Shown: piece after piece, positions 56,078 through 64,000 of the stretch | Layout of the letters: each line of letters begins with the position of its first letter | Numbering within the stretch: position 1 is the first letter of the stretch | Assembly (NCBI RefSeq): GCF_036250735.1 | Contig: NZ_CP109430.1 | Coordinates: forward strand, 3,038,001 to 3,102,000 | Source: Streptosporangium sp. NBC_01495 | GTDB lineage: Bacteria; Actinomycetota; Actinomycetes; Streptosporangiales; Streptosporangiaceae | Reading direction: 5' to 3' | Length of the DNA: 64,000 nucleotides | Notes under the pieces: generated by a model | The model's database searches: none | Seen by the model: the letters and a program-made list of their open reading frames with translations, nothing else | What the model was told of the DNA's origin: nothing | Made by a program: the position numbers and the translations under genes

Positions 56078-57070
56078 ATGAAGACGGTGACGACGATGAC
56101 GGGGCCGGACGCACGTCCGGCCCCTCACTCCGAGAGACCCGCCGCGAGGCGGGGGCGGGGCGGCGGCCTCCGCCGGGGACGTGGCTGGGTCACCGCGATC
56201 CTGTTCGTGCTCCCCGCCCTGATCCTGTTCACCCTCCTGGTGCTTGTGCCGATCCTGGTGGCCGGCTACACCAGCCTCTACAAGTGGAACGGCATCGGCC
56301 CGCCGAGCAACTTCATCGGCCTGGACAACTTCACCCGGCTGTTCCAGAGCGACATCATCATCGGCGACCTGCGCAACGGCGCCATCCTGATCGTGCTGGG
56401 CCTGGCGGTGCAGCTGCCGCTCTCGCTGGGCCTGGCGGTGATGCTGAACCAGAGGATCCGCGGGCGCGCCTTCTACCGGCTGCTGTTCTTCGCGCCGTAC
56501 ATGCTCTCCGAGGCGATCACCGCCGTGCTGTTCTCGCTGATCCTGTCGCCCGAGGCGGGCCTGGCCAACCAGCTGCTGACCTCCTGGGGGCTGGAGCCCT
56601 GGCCCTGGCTGTCGGAGCCGGACACCGTGATGTTCTCACTGTTCCTCGTGATCACCTGGAAGTACTTCGGGTTTCACATGATCATCTACCTGGCCGGCCT
56701 GCAGGGCATCCCCAGGGAGCTGAGCGAGGCGGCCAGGATCGACGGCGCCGGCGGCTGGGACGTGTTCCGCCACGTCACCCTGCCGCTGCTCGGCCCCACC
56801 ATCCGGATCAGCGCGTTCCTGTCCGTCATCGGCACGATCCAGCTCTTCGACCTGGTCTGGATCCTCACCGGCGGCGGCCCGTCGCACGCCTCGGAGACCA
56901 TGGCCGTCAGCATGTTCGAGTACGGCTTCAAGCGGTCCCAGATCGGCTACTCCAGCGCGATCAGCATCGTCATGTTCCTCATCAGCCTCGTCTTCGCCCT
57001 CGGCTACCAGCGGTTCGTCCTGCGCCGGGACCTGGAAGGGGCCAGCACCACCATGGGAGACCGCCGATGA
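56078..57070 (+). CDS. Sugar ABC transporter permease, MalF type
   Basis: This 330-residue protein has a Gly/Arg-rich N terminus and six helices (VTAILFVLPALILFTLLVLV and others), with the EAA loop (SEAARIDGAGGWDVFRHVTL). It overlaps the second permease gene by four bases (ATGA). Together they form the channel of the importer. The first 40 residues are poorly conserved, so the real start could be slightly downstream. Confidence 0.88.
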   Translation: MKTVTTMTGPDARPAPHSERPAARRGRGGGLRRGRGWVTAILFVLPALILFTLLVLVPILVAGYTSLYKWNGIGPPSNFIGLDNFTRLFQSDIIIGDLRNGAILIVLGLAVQLPLSLGLAVMLNQRIRGRAFYRLLFFAPYMLSEAITAVLFSLILSPEAGLANQLLTSWGLEPWPWLSEPDTVMFSLFLVITWKYFGFHMIIYLAGLQGIPRELSEAARIDGAGGWDVFRHVTLPLLGPTIRISAFLSVIGTIQLFDLVWILTGGGPSHASETMAVSMFEYGFKRSQIGYSSAISIVMFLISLVFALGYQRFVLRRDLEGASTTMGDRR

Positions 57071-57891
57071 CCGCCCGGCTCCGCACGTTCCCGATCCACG
57101 CGGTCATCTGGGTGGCGGCCGTCTTCATCGTCATCCCCTTCCTGTACGGCCTGCTCGGCGGCTTCAAGAGCTCCGACCAGCTCTCCGGCAACCCGCTGGG
57201 CCTGCCCTCCCCGTGGGTCACCGAGAACTACACCGACGTGATCGGCTCCGGCACGTTCTGGCGCCAGCTGCTCAACAGCCTGTTCATCGCGGTGGCGACC
57301 ACCGTGCTGGTCGTGGGGCTGTCGGCGATGGCCGCCTTCGCCTTCGCCCGGTTCGCCTTCCGGGGCCGCGAGTTCCTGTTCACGCTGTTCGCCGTCGGGC
57401 TGATGTTCCCGTTCGCGGTGGCGATCCTGCCGCTGTTCGTCCTGCTGCGCACGTTCGGCCTGCTGGACAACCCGCTCGGGGTGATCCTGCCGCAGGCCGC
57501 GTTCGGCCTTCCGCTGACCGTCATCATCCTGCGGACGTTCTTCCGATCCATCCCGAAGGAGGTCGAGGAGGCCGCCATCATCGACGGCTGCACCGCCTTC
57601 GGCTTCTTCTGGCGGGTGCTGCTGCCGATAGCCCGGCCCGCCCTGGCCACCGTCTCGGTCCTGGCGATCGTGGCGAGCTGGAACAACTTCTTCCTCCCGC
57701 TGGTGGTCTTCAACGACCCGAACCTGTGGACCCTGCCACTCGGCGTCCAGCAGTTCCAGGGCGAGTACATGGCGGACACCGCCAGGATCCTGGCCTACGT
57801 CATCGTCTCGATGGTCCCGGCGCTGGCCTTCTACGCCGTCGCCGAACGTCAGCTGATCAGCGGCCTCACCGCGGGCGCCACCAAGGGCTGA
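57067..57891 (+). CDS. Sugar ABC transporter permease, MalG type
   Basis: This 274-residue protein has six helices and the EAA loop (EEAAIIDGCTAFGFFWRVLL). It is coupled to the first permease (ATGA). No ATP-binding subunit follows: the next gene is a glycosidase. Importers of this kind in actinomycetes commonly share a single multi-sugar ATPase (MsiK) encoded elsewhere. Confidence 0.88.
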   Translation: MTARLRTFPIHAVIWVAAVFIVIPFLYGLLGGFKSSDQLSGNPLGLPSPWVTENYTDVIGSGTFWRQLLNSLFIAVATTVLVVGLSAMAAFAFARFAFRGREFLFTLFAVGLMFPFAVAILPLFVLLRTFGLLDNPLGVILPQAAFGLPLTVIILRTFFRSIPKEVEEAAIIDGCTAFGFFWRVLLPIARPALATVSVLAIVASWNNFFLPLVVFNDPNLWTLPLGVQQFQGEYMADTARILAYVIVSMVPALAFYAVAERQLISGLTAGATKG

Positions 57892-57956
57892 CCCGAATTC
57901 ATCGTCGTGCAGAGAGCTCGCCCGTAGAAAGATCGTCGTGTAGAGAGTGAGACAAC

Positions 57957-59348
57957 ATGACCCTGAGTGTCGCCGGATCCCGTTTCGTCGATTCGGCCGG
58001 CACCCCGGTACGGCTGCGTGGAGTGGGCCTCGGGGGATGGCTGAACATGGAGAACTTCATCACCGGCTACCCGGCCAACGAGTCCGCGATGCGAGAGGCC
58101 GTCCGGGAGGTGCTGGGGGAGGATCGGGCCGAGCTGTTCTTCGACCGCCTGCTCACCTCGTTCTTCGGCGCGGACGACGCCGCGCTGCTGGCCGGCCTCG
58201 GCGTCAACTGCGTCCGCATCCCGATCAACTACCGCCACCTGGAGTCCGACGACCGCCCCTTCGAGATCATCGAGCACGGCTTCCGCCACCTGGACCGGGT
58301 GATCGGCCTGCTCGCCGAGCACGGCATCTACAGCGTCATCGACCTGCACGCCCTGCCCGGCGCGCAGAACCAGCACTGGCACTCCGACAACCCCACCCAC
58401 ATCGCCGCGTTCTGGCAGCACCGACACTTCCAGGACCGCGCCGTCCACCTGTGGGAGGTCGTGGCCGACCGGTACAGGGACAACCCCTGGGTGGCCGGAT
58501 ACAACCCGATCAACGAGCCGGGCGATTCGAGCGGGCGGGTCGTCGGCCCCTTCTACGACCGCCTGGTCAAGGCCGTCCGCGCCGTCGACCCGGGACACGT
58601 GCTGTTCCTGGACGGCAACACCTACTCCACCGACTTCTCGATCTTCCGCGAGGTGTACGAGAACACGGTCTTCGTCTGCCACGACTACGCCCTGGCCGGT
58701 TTCGCGCACGGCGGCCCCTACCCGGGCCACACCCGCGGTGAGTGGGTGGACCGGGCACAGCTGGAGCGCTCCTTCGAGCGGCGGACCGTCTTCCAGCGGG
58801 AGACCGGCACCCCCATCTGGGTCGGCGAGTTCGGCCCCGTCTACACCGGCGATCCGGAGATCGACCGGCAGCGCTACCAGATCCTCCGCGACCAGCTGGA
58901 GATCTTCGACTCGTACGGGGCCGGCTGGTCGCTGTGGACCTACAAGGACGTCGGGCTGCAGGGCCTGGTCAGCGCGGGCGAGCCGTACATGGACCGGTTC
59001 GGCGCCTTCATCGCCAAGAAGGGACGGCTGGGCGCCGACCGGTGGGGCTCGACGATGGAGGAGTCGGCGAGCGAGCTGGCCCCCCTGCACCGGCTGATGG
59101 AGACCGAGTTCCCGTCCTGGAACCCCTACCCGTGGGGCGCCCGCTACCAGACCGACGACCTGATCCGGCACGTCCTCATCGCGCAGGCGCTGCTCCCCGA
59201 GTACGCGGAACTGCTGCGCGGCCACTCCGACGAGGAACTGATCGCCCTGGCCGACTCCTTCGCCCTCGCCCGCTGCGTCCGGCGCGAGCCGCTGCTGGAC
59301 CTGCTCGCCGAGAACCTGCTCGCCGAGAACCCGCGCGGCGACGCCTGA
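57957..59348 (+). CDS. Glycoside hydrolase family 5 without signal peptide
   Basis: This 463-residue protein begins TLSVAGSRFVDSAGTPVRLR and has a complete GH5-type barrel: RIPINYRH, acid/base Glu187 (YNPINEPG), and nucleophile Glu291 (WVGEFGPVY). No signal peptide is present, so it should act in the cytoplasm on imported oligosaccharides. The C terminus (about 375-463) has extra helical sequence. It follows the permease by 65 bases and is probably in the same operon. Confidence 0.85.
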   Translation: MTLSVAGSRFVDSAGTPVRLRGVGLGGWLNMENFITGYPANESAMREAVREVLGEDRAELFFDRLLTSFFGADDAALLAGLGVNCVRIPINYRHLESDDRPFEIIEHGFRHLDRVIGLLAEHGIYSVIDLHALPGAQNQHWHSDNPTHIAAFWQHRHFQDRAVHLWEVVADRYRDNPWVAGYNPINEPGDSSGRVVGPFYDRLVKAVRAVDPGHVLFLDGNTYSTDFSIFREVYENTVFVCHDYALAGFAHGGPYPGHTRGEWVDRAQLERSFERRTVFQRETGTPIWVGEFGPVYTGDPEIDRQRYQILRDQLEIFDSYGAGWSLWTYKDVGLQGLVSAGEPYMDRFGAFIAKKGRLGADRWGSTMEESASELAPLHRLMETEFPSWNPYPWGARYQTDDLIRHVLIAQALLPEYAELLRGHSDEELIALADSFALARCVRREPLLDLLAENLLAENPRGDA

Positions 59349-59400
59349 CACGCCCTGCTTCGGCCTGCCCACTCCCACCTGACCGAGGAGCCCAGGAAAG

Positions 59401-62376
59401 ATGCGCACCCCCCGGCCGCTCGTGAAAACGCCGCGACCAGCCGTCCTCGCCCTGCTGTCCCTCGCGCTGTCCCTGGTGGCGGGCACGCCGGCGGTGGTGC
59501 CGGCCACCGCCGCCGCGGCGGCCACCATCGCCACCTACGACTTCGAGTCCGGGGCCCAGGGCTGGGGGCCGCGAGGTTCCGGGGTGTCGGTCGCCACGAC
59601 TCCGGACTCCGCGCACGGCGGCGCCCGGTCCCTGCTCACCACCGGCCGTACCGCGACCTGGCACGGCGCGGCCGTCACCCCGCCGTTCGAGAAGGGCGTC
59701 ACCTACGAGGTGACCGCGTGGGCGCGGGCCGTCGCTGGCAGTCCGTCCTCGACGGTCGCGCTCACCGTGCAGCGCACCCCGGCCGGGGGCGAGGCCGTCT
59801 ACGAGCGTGTCGCGGCGGACGTCGTCACCGACGCCGCGTGGGTCCGGCTGTCCGGGACCTACACCTACCAGGCCGACTCGGACCTGTCGCTGTACGCCGA
59901 GAGCTCCGGGGAGACCGCCGGCTTCCTGCTCGACGACATCGTGGTCACCGCCGACACCGACCCCACCCGGTCCGGCCTGACCAGCGACTTCGAGACCGGC
60001 ACCGCGCAGGAGTGGACCGCGCGCGGCGGCTCCGCTCTCACCCCGGGCGCCGCCTCCGCGCGCACCGGCTCGTACGGCCTGGGCGTCACGAACCGGCAGG
60101 CCTCCTGGGACGGCCCGTCACGGACCGTCCTGGGCAGGATGGCCAAGGGGGCGAAGTACACCCTGTCGGTGTGGGTGCGCACCGCCGACGCCCAGAGCCT
60201 GGGCCTGTCGGTCGAGCGGCAGCTGGACGGCACCCCCGCCTACGATCGGGTGGCCGCGCCCAGGGCCCTGGTCGCGGGGGAGTGGACCGAACTCGCGGGC
60301 ACCTACACCCTGGCTTACGACGTGGACTTCCTGAGCGTCTACGTCGAGTCGGCCGAAGGGACGGCGCCCTTCGACGTCGACGACTTCCGGCTGGCCTACG
60401 TCGAGCCCAAGCCCATCCAGACCGACATCCCCCCGCTGAAGGACAGGGTGCCGTTCACGATCGGCGCGGCCTTCTACCGGGGGGCCACCCTGGGCGAGCA
60501 CGCCAAACTCATCACCCGGCACTACGGGAGCGTCACCCCCGGCAACAGCCTCAAATGGGACGCCACCGAACCGGTGGAGGGCGAGTTCACCTTCGCCGAC
60601 GGCGATTACCTGGTCGACTGGGCGACCGCCAACGACCTGGAGTTCCGCGGCCACACCCTCGTCTGGCACAGCCAGACCCCCGCCTGGGTGTTCGAGGGCG
60701 CCACCAAGGAGATCCTGCTCCGGCGGCTGGAGAACCACATCCGCGCCGTGATGGGCCGCTACAAGGGAAAAATCGGCACCTGGGACGTGGTCAACGAGGT
60801 CGTCGACGAGAATCAGGCCGACGGGCTGCGCCGCTCCCCGTGGTACGAGATCGCCGGGCTCGACTACATCAGGACCGCCTTCCGGGTCGCCCGCGAGGTG
60901 GACCCGGACGCGAAACTCGTCATCAACGACTACAACACCGAGTTCCCGCGCAAGCGGCAGGCACTCTACGACCTGGTGCGGAAGCTGCGCGCCGAGGGCG
61001 TGCCGATCGACGCGGTCGGCCACCAGCTGCACGTCAACGTCGAGCAGCCGCCCGCCTCGTACATCGAGGACACGATCGAGAGGTTCGCCGGGCTGGGCGT
61101 CGACCAGCAGGTCACCGAGCTGGACGTGAGCGTCTACACCGACTTCACGACCTCATACGACACGGTGCCCGCCGAGGTGCTGGCCCTGCAGGGCCACCGG
61201 TACCGGGAGATCTTCGACGTCTTCCGGCGTCAGGCCCGCCACCTGTCGTCGGTGACGATCTGGGGCGTCGCCGACGACGCGACCTGGCTGTCGTCCTTCC
61301 CGATCACCCGGCTGAACCCGCCGCTGCCGTTCGACGACGAGCTCCAGGCCAAGCCCGCCTACTGGGGCATCGCCGACCCCGGCAGGCTGCCCCCGATCAG
61401 CCGGAGCCTGAACGCGCCCGCGGGCACGGTCACGGTGGACGGCAAGCGGGACGAGCAGTGGGATCTGCTGCCCGACGCGCCCATCGCCAGGACCGGCCAC
61501 CTGTCGGCGGCCTGGCAGGCACGCACCACCCCCGCCGGTCTGTACGTGCTGGCCGAGGTCACCGACGCCACGGACGACAAGACCGACACCGTCACGTTCA
61601 CCGCAGGCGGCACCCCGTACCGGATCCAGCGGGGCGGCACGCACGCCCACGGCTTCAAGGCGCACACCAAGAAGACCGCCACCGGCTACCGGGTCGAGGC
61701 GCTGCTCCCGTCCGGCACGGCGACCGGCGTCCGGGTCGCCGTGGCCGACGCGGGCGGGCGGGAGACCACCTGGACGGGTGAGCTGGTCCCCCTCCCGGCG
61801 ATCAGGACGACCTCCGCGCCGAAGGGCGTCCCCGTGGTGGACGGCACCGTGGACGCCGCCTGGAACAGGGTCCCGGAGGTCACCACCGGCACCCGGGTCC
61901 AGGGCACCTCCGGGGCGACCGCCAGGGTGAAGGCGATGTGGAAGGCGGGCACCCTCTATGTCCTGGCCCGCGTCACCGACCCCACCCTCAGCGAGGAGTC
62001 GCCGAACGCCTGGGAGCAGGACTCCGTCGAGATCTTCGTGGACCCGGAGAACAACAAGACCAGGGGCTACGACGATGACGACGGCCAGTACCGGATCAGC
62101 TTCACCGGCCGGAAGACCGTCGGCGGCACCTTCGACGCCTTCGCCGTCAAGGACAACCTGACCGGCGCGGCCACCCGCGTCGCCGGAGGCTACGTGGTCG
62201 AGGCGGCGATCCGGCTGCCCACGGTGACCCTGGAGCAGAACGCCCTGCTCGGCTTCGACGTGCAGGCCAACGACGCCACGGGCACCACCCGCACGGCCGC
62301 CGCCACCTGGAACGACCCGACCGGGCGGAGCTACGTCGACACGTCGAGGTGGGGGGTGCTCCGGCTCACCAAGTAG
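59401..62376 (+). CDS. Secreted multidomain GH10 endo-xylanase
   Basis: This 991-residue protein has a signal peptide (AVLALLSLALSLVAGTPA), two CBM22-like modules (about 38-185 and 190-335: TYDFESGAQGWGPRGSG, DFETGTAQEWTARGGS), a GH10 domain (about 340-665) with acid/base Glu466 (WDVVNEVVDE) and nucleophile Glu573 (VTELDVSV), and two CBM9-like modules (about 680-790 and 800-991: VTVDGKRDEQWDLLP, VVDGTVDAAWNRVPE). It cuts beta-1,4-xylan outside the cell; the modules hold it on plant cell wall. The start follows AGGAAAG. Confidence 0.93.
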   Translation: MRTPRPLVKTPRPAVLALLSLALSLVAGTPAVVPATAAAAATIATYDFESGAQGWGPRGSGVSVATTPDSAHGGARSLLTTGRTATWHGAAVTPPFEKGVTYEVTAWARAVAGSPSSTVALTVQRTPAGGEAVYERVAADVVTDAAWVRLSGTYTYQADSDLSLYAESSGETAGFLLDDIVVTADTDPTRSGLTSDFETGTAQEWTARGGSALTPGAASARTGSYGLGVTNRQASWDGPSRTVLGRMAKGAKYTLSVWVRTADAQSLGLSVERQLDGTPAYDRVAAPRALVAGEWTELAGTYTLAYDVDFLSVYVESAEGTAPFDVDDFRLAYVEPKPIQTDIPPLKDRVPFTIGAAFYRGATLGEHAKLITRHYGSVTPGNSLKWDATEPVEGEFTFADGDYLVDWATANDLEFRGHTLVWHSQTPAWVFEGATKEILLRRLENHIRAVMGRYKGKIGTWDVVNEVVDENQADGLRRSPWYEIAGLDYIRTAFRVAREVDPDAKLVINDYNTEFPRKRQALYDLVRKLRAEGVPIDAVGHQLHVNVEQPPASYIEDTIERFAGLGVDQQVTELDVSVYTDFTTSYDTVPAEVLALQGHRYREIFDVFRRQARHLSSVTIWGVADDATWLSSFPITRLNPPLPFDDELQAKPAYWGIADPGRLPPISRSLNAPAGTVTVDGKRDEQWDLLPDAPIARTGHLSAAWQARTTPAGLYVLAEVTDATDDKTDTVTFTAGGTPYRIQRGGTHAHGFKAHTKKTATGYRVEALLPSGTATGVRVAVADAGGRETTWTGELVPLPAIRTTSAPKGVPVVDGTVDAAWNRVPEVTTGTRVQGTSGATARVKAMWKAGTLYVLARVTDPTLSEESPNAWEQDSVEIFVDPENNKTRGYDDDDGQYRISFTGRKTVGGTFDAFAVKDNLTGAATRVAGGYVVEAAIRLPTVTLEQNALLGFDVQANDATGTTRTAAATWNDPTGRSYVDTSRWGVLRLTK

Positions 62377-62384
62377 ACACGCCC

Positions 62385-62422
62385 GCCGGGCCCGTCCCTT
62401 TCTCAGGGGGGACGGGCCCGGC
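62385..62422 (+). terminator. Strong terminator after the GH10 gene
   Basis: A perfect 14-bp GC stem (62385-62398 with 62409-62422) with a ten-base loop starts nine bases after the stop codon. A pyrimidine-rich run (CTCCTTTCCTTCC) follows. Confidence 0.75.
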
Positions 62423-62565
62423 GTCTCCTTTCCTTCCAGTCCTTCCAGAGCCCGGGGCCTGGGCCCGAGGGCACCAACGACCACAGCCTGGGCCGGGGGC
62501 ACCGGCGACCAGAGTTCGAGCCCGGGGACACCAGCGAAGGCCCCTCGTCCGTCAACGGAGGTTTC

Positions 62566-64000
62566 ATGTACACCAACCCCGTCATCCCCGGTTTCCACCC
62601 CGACCCCTCGGTGTGCCGGGTGGGCGAGGACTACTACCTCGTCACCTCGTCCTTCGAGTGGTTCCCCGGGGTGCCGATCTTCCACAGCCGCGACCTCGTG
62701 CACTGGCGGCAGCTCGGCCACGTCCTGGACCGGCCGTCCCAGCTCGACCTGGACGGCGTACGGCCGTCCGGCGGCATCTACGCCCCCACCATCCGGCACC
62801 ACGACGGCGTCTTCTACATGATCACCACGTTGATGGACGAGCCGGGCAACTTCCTGGTCACCGCCACCGACCCGGCCGGGCCGTGGAGCGACCCGGTGTG
62901 GTTCCCCGGCACTCGCGGCTTCGACCCCTCGCTGTTCTTCGACGACGACGGCCGCGCCTGGATGACCGGCACCCGGCTGAAAGACGCCGGGCGCTACGAG
63001 GGCGACAGCGAGATCTGGCTGCGCGAGTTCGACCCGGCCACGCTCAAGCCGTTCGGCGAGGAGCACGTGATCTGGGAGGCGGCGCAGCGCGGCGGCATCT
63101 GGTGCGAGGGCCCGCACATCTACCGGATCGGCGCCTACTACTACCTGCTCACCTCGGAGGGCGGCACCGCCGAGGACCACGCCGTCATGGTCGCCAGAGC
63201 CGAGCGGATCACCGGCCCCTACCTGGGCAACCCGCGCAACCCCGTCCTCACCCACCGCCACCTCGGGCTGCGCCACCCCGTCACCAGCGTCGGCCACCCC
63301 GATCTGGTCCGGACCGCGGAGGGCGAGTGGTGGTCGGTCCTCCTCGCCACCCGCCCCTACGGCGCGCTCCCCGCTTCCGTCGCTCCCGTCGAGGACCGTC
63401 CCTACGGCGCCTCCGCAGGTTCCCCCGACGGCCTCTCCCGCGTGAGCTCCTTCGCCACCCGCTCCCACAGCGGACCGGCCGGCTCCCGTGGCGAATCCAT
63501 CGGCTCCCGTGGCGAATTCGCCGATGACCATGGTGAATCCATCGGCGACCAGCCCACGACGGCCGCCTTCCGCGCCTCCAGGGGCTACAACCTGGGCCGC
63601 GAGACCTTCCTCACCCGCGTCCGCTGGGAGGACGACTGGCCGGTCTTCGACCAGGTGGAACCGTACGCGCAGGCCCCCTCGACCCCCGCGCGCCGCTGGC
63701 CCGCCACCCCCGCCTGCGACCACTTCGACACCCCGCGCCTCGCACCGGAGTGGAACCACCTGCGCACGCCCCGCGAACCGTACTGGAGCCTGGCCGACAG
63801 CCGCCTCACCCTGAGAGTGCGACCGCAGACCCTGCGCGAGCGGGCCGCGCCCAGCCTGGTCGCCCGGCGGCAGCGGCACATCGCCTTCGCGGCCCACACG
63901 GTGATGGAGTTCCGTCCGGAGGGGAAGGAGTGCGCCGGGCTCGTCCTGTTCCAGAACGACGACTTCCACATCACGCTCGTCCTCACCGCGCACGGCCTGG
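62566..64000 (+). CDS. Glycoside hydrolase family 43 beta-xylosidase/arabinofuranosidase (truncated by window end)
   Basis: This frame starts at ATG 62566 behind ACGGAGG and stays open to the end of the window (478 codons). The GH43 five-blade propeller has the catalytic base Asp13 (GFHPDPSV), pKa modulator Asp120 (RGFDPSLF) and acid Glu181 (WCEGPHIY). RGYNLGRETFL at about 339 and the C-terminal beta-sandwich (from about 385, DHFDTPRLAPEWNHLR) follow. An insertion of about 74 residues (266-339) lies between conserved TRPYG and GYNLGRE. No signal peptide is present, so it probably acts inside the cell on imported xylo-oligosaccharides. Confidence 0.9.
   Translation, partial: MYTNPVIPGFHPDPSVCRVGEDYYLVTSSFEWFPGVPIFHSRDLVHWRQLGHVLDRPSQLDLDGVRPSGGIYAPTIRHHDGVFYMITTLMDEPGNFLVTATDPAGPWSDPVWFPGTRGFDPSLFFDDDGRAWMTGTRLKDAGRYEGDSEIWLREFDPATLKPFGEEHVIWEAAQRGGIWCEGPHIYRIGAYYYLLTSEGGTAEDHAVMVARAERITGPYLGNPRNPVLTHRHLGLRHPVTSVGHPDLVRTAEGEWWSVLLATRPYGALPASVAPVEDRPYGASAGSPDGLSRVSSFATRSHSGPAGSRGESIGSRGEFADDHGESIGDQPTTAAFRASRGYNLGRETFLTRVRWEDDWPVFDQVEPYAQAPSTPARRWPATPACDHFDTPRLAPEWNHLRTPREPYWSLADSRLTLRVRPQTLRERAAPSLVARRQRHIAFAAHTVMEFRPEGKECAGLVLFQNDDFHITLVLTAHGL

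Noticed and set aside
61153..63993. 946-codon antisense frame opposite GH10 and GH43
   Set aside because: Both plus-strand genes have complete catalytic motifs; the antisense frame only mirrors their codon bias.

Overview
The window is very GC-rich, densely coded DNA with G/C-biased third codon positions, GTG and TTG starts, and repeated 4-base ATGA overlaps. It also carries typical actinomycete families: tandem YbaB genes beside WXG-type secreted proteins, a DUF397 fragment, a CU044_5270-like membrane protein paired with an ECF sigma factor, NERD-kinases, and a LytS/LytTR-controlled acetate symporter. I infer a filamentous actinomycete, probably of the Streptosporangiales. No rRNA, tRNA, CRISPR array or complete insertion sequence was seen.

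Region 1 (1-12.6 kb) is accessory and mosaic. It holds the end of a WYL regulator, then a type VII-style toxin locus: two YbaB proteins, an EspC/WXG-like protein, a toxin-like protein, a decayed second copy of the toxin's C-terminal module, and two small acidic proteins. Next is a divergent locus of unassigned function (4.3-9.4 kb): an HTH-TPR regulator and an MTHFS-like protein on one strand, and on the other a small ORF, a Gfo/Idh dehydrogenase, a DegT-type aminotransferase and a Nudix hydrolase. It resembles the dehydrogenase plus aminotransferase cores that make amino sugars or aminocyclitols. It is bordered by recombination scars: a 187-bp duplication fusing DUF397 to an AraC tail, a scrap of the MTHFS-like gene, and an M1-peptidase fragment. 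An anti-sigma-type ATPase, a small cysteine protein and a membrane protein follow.

Region 2 (11.7-34 kb) contains a GlxA-type regulator diverging from an MFS exporter, an ECF41-type sigma factor, a secreted discoidin-DUF1996 protein, a receptor Ser/Thr kinase, a GlcD-type oxidase, a secreted M6 metalloprotease, a diacylglycerol kinase-like protein, an ECF sigma/membrane protein pair, a NERD-pseudokinase, a holin-like/DUF3618 envelope pair, and TenA, VOC and WrbA enzymes.

Region 3 (34-49 kb) is central metabolism: a MaoC hydratase and acyl-CoA dehydrogenase; a LytS/LytTR two-component system next to two DUF485 plus sodium/solute symporter pairs for small carboxylates, the second with a CRP-like site just upstream of its start; then an aldo-keto reductase, a wax ester/triacylglycerol synthase and DNA polymerase X.

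Region 4 (49-64 kb) is a xylan or plant-polysaccharide utilisation locus: a cupin, PmoA-like and Gfo/Idh cluster, a secreted GH30, a LacI regulator, a three-gene ABC importer without its ATPase, a GH5 without signal peptide, a large secreted GH10 xylanase and a GH43 cut by the window end. Three related GAAA-N1/2-TTTC palindromes precede GH30, lacI and the importer, suggesting one regulon.
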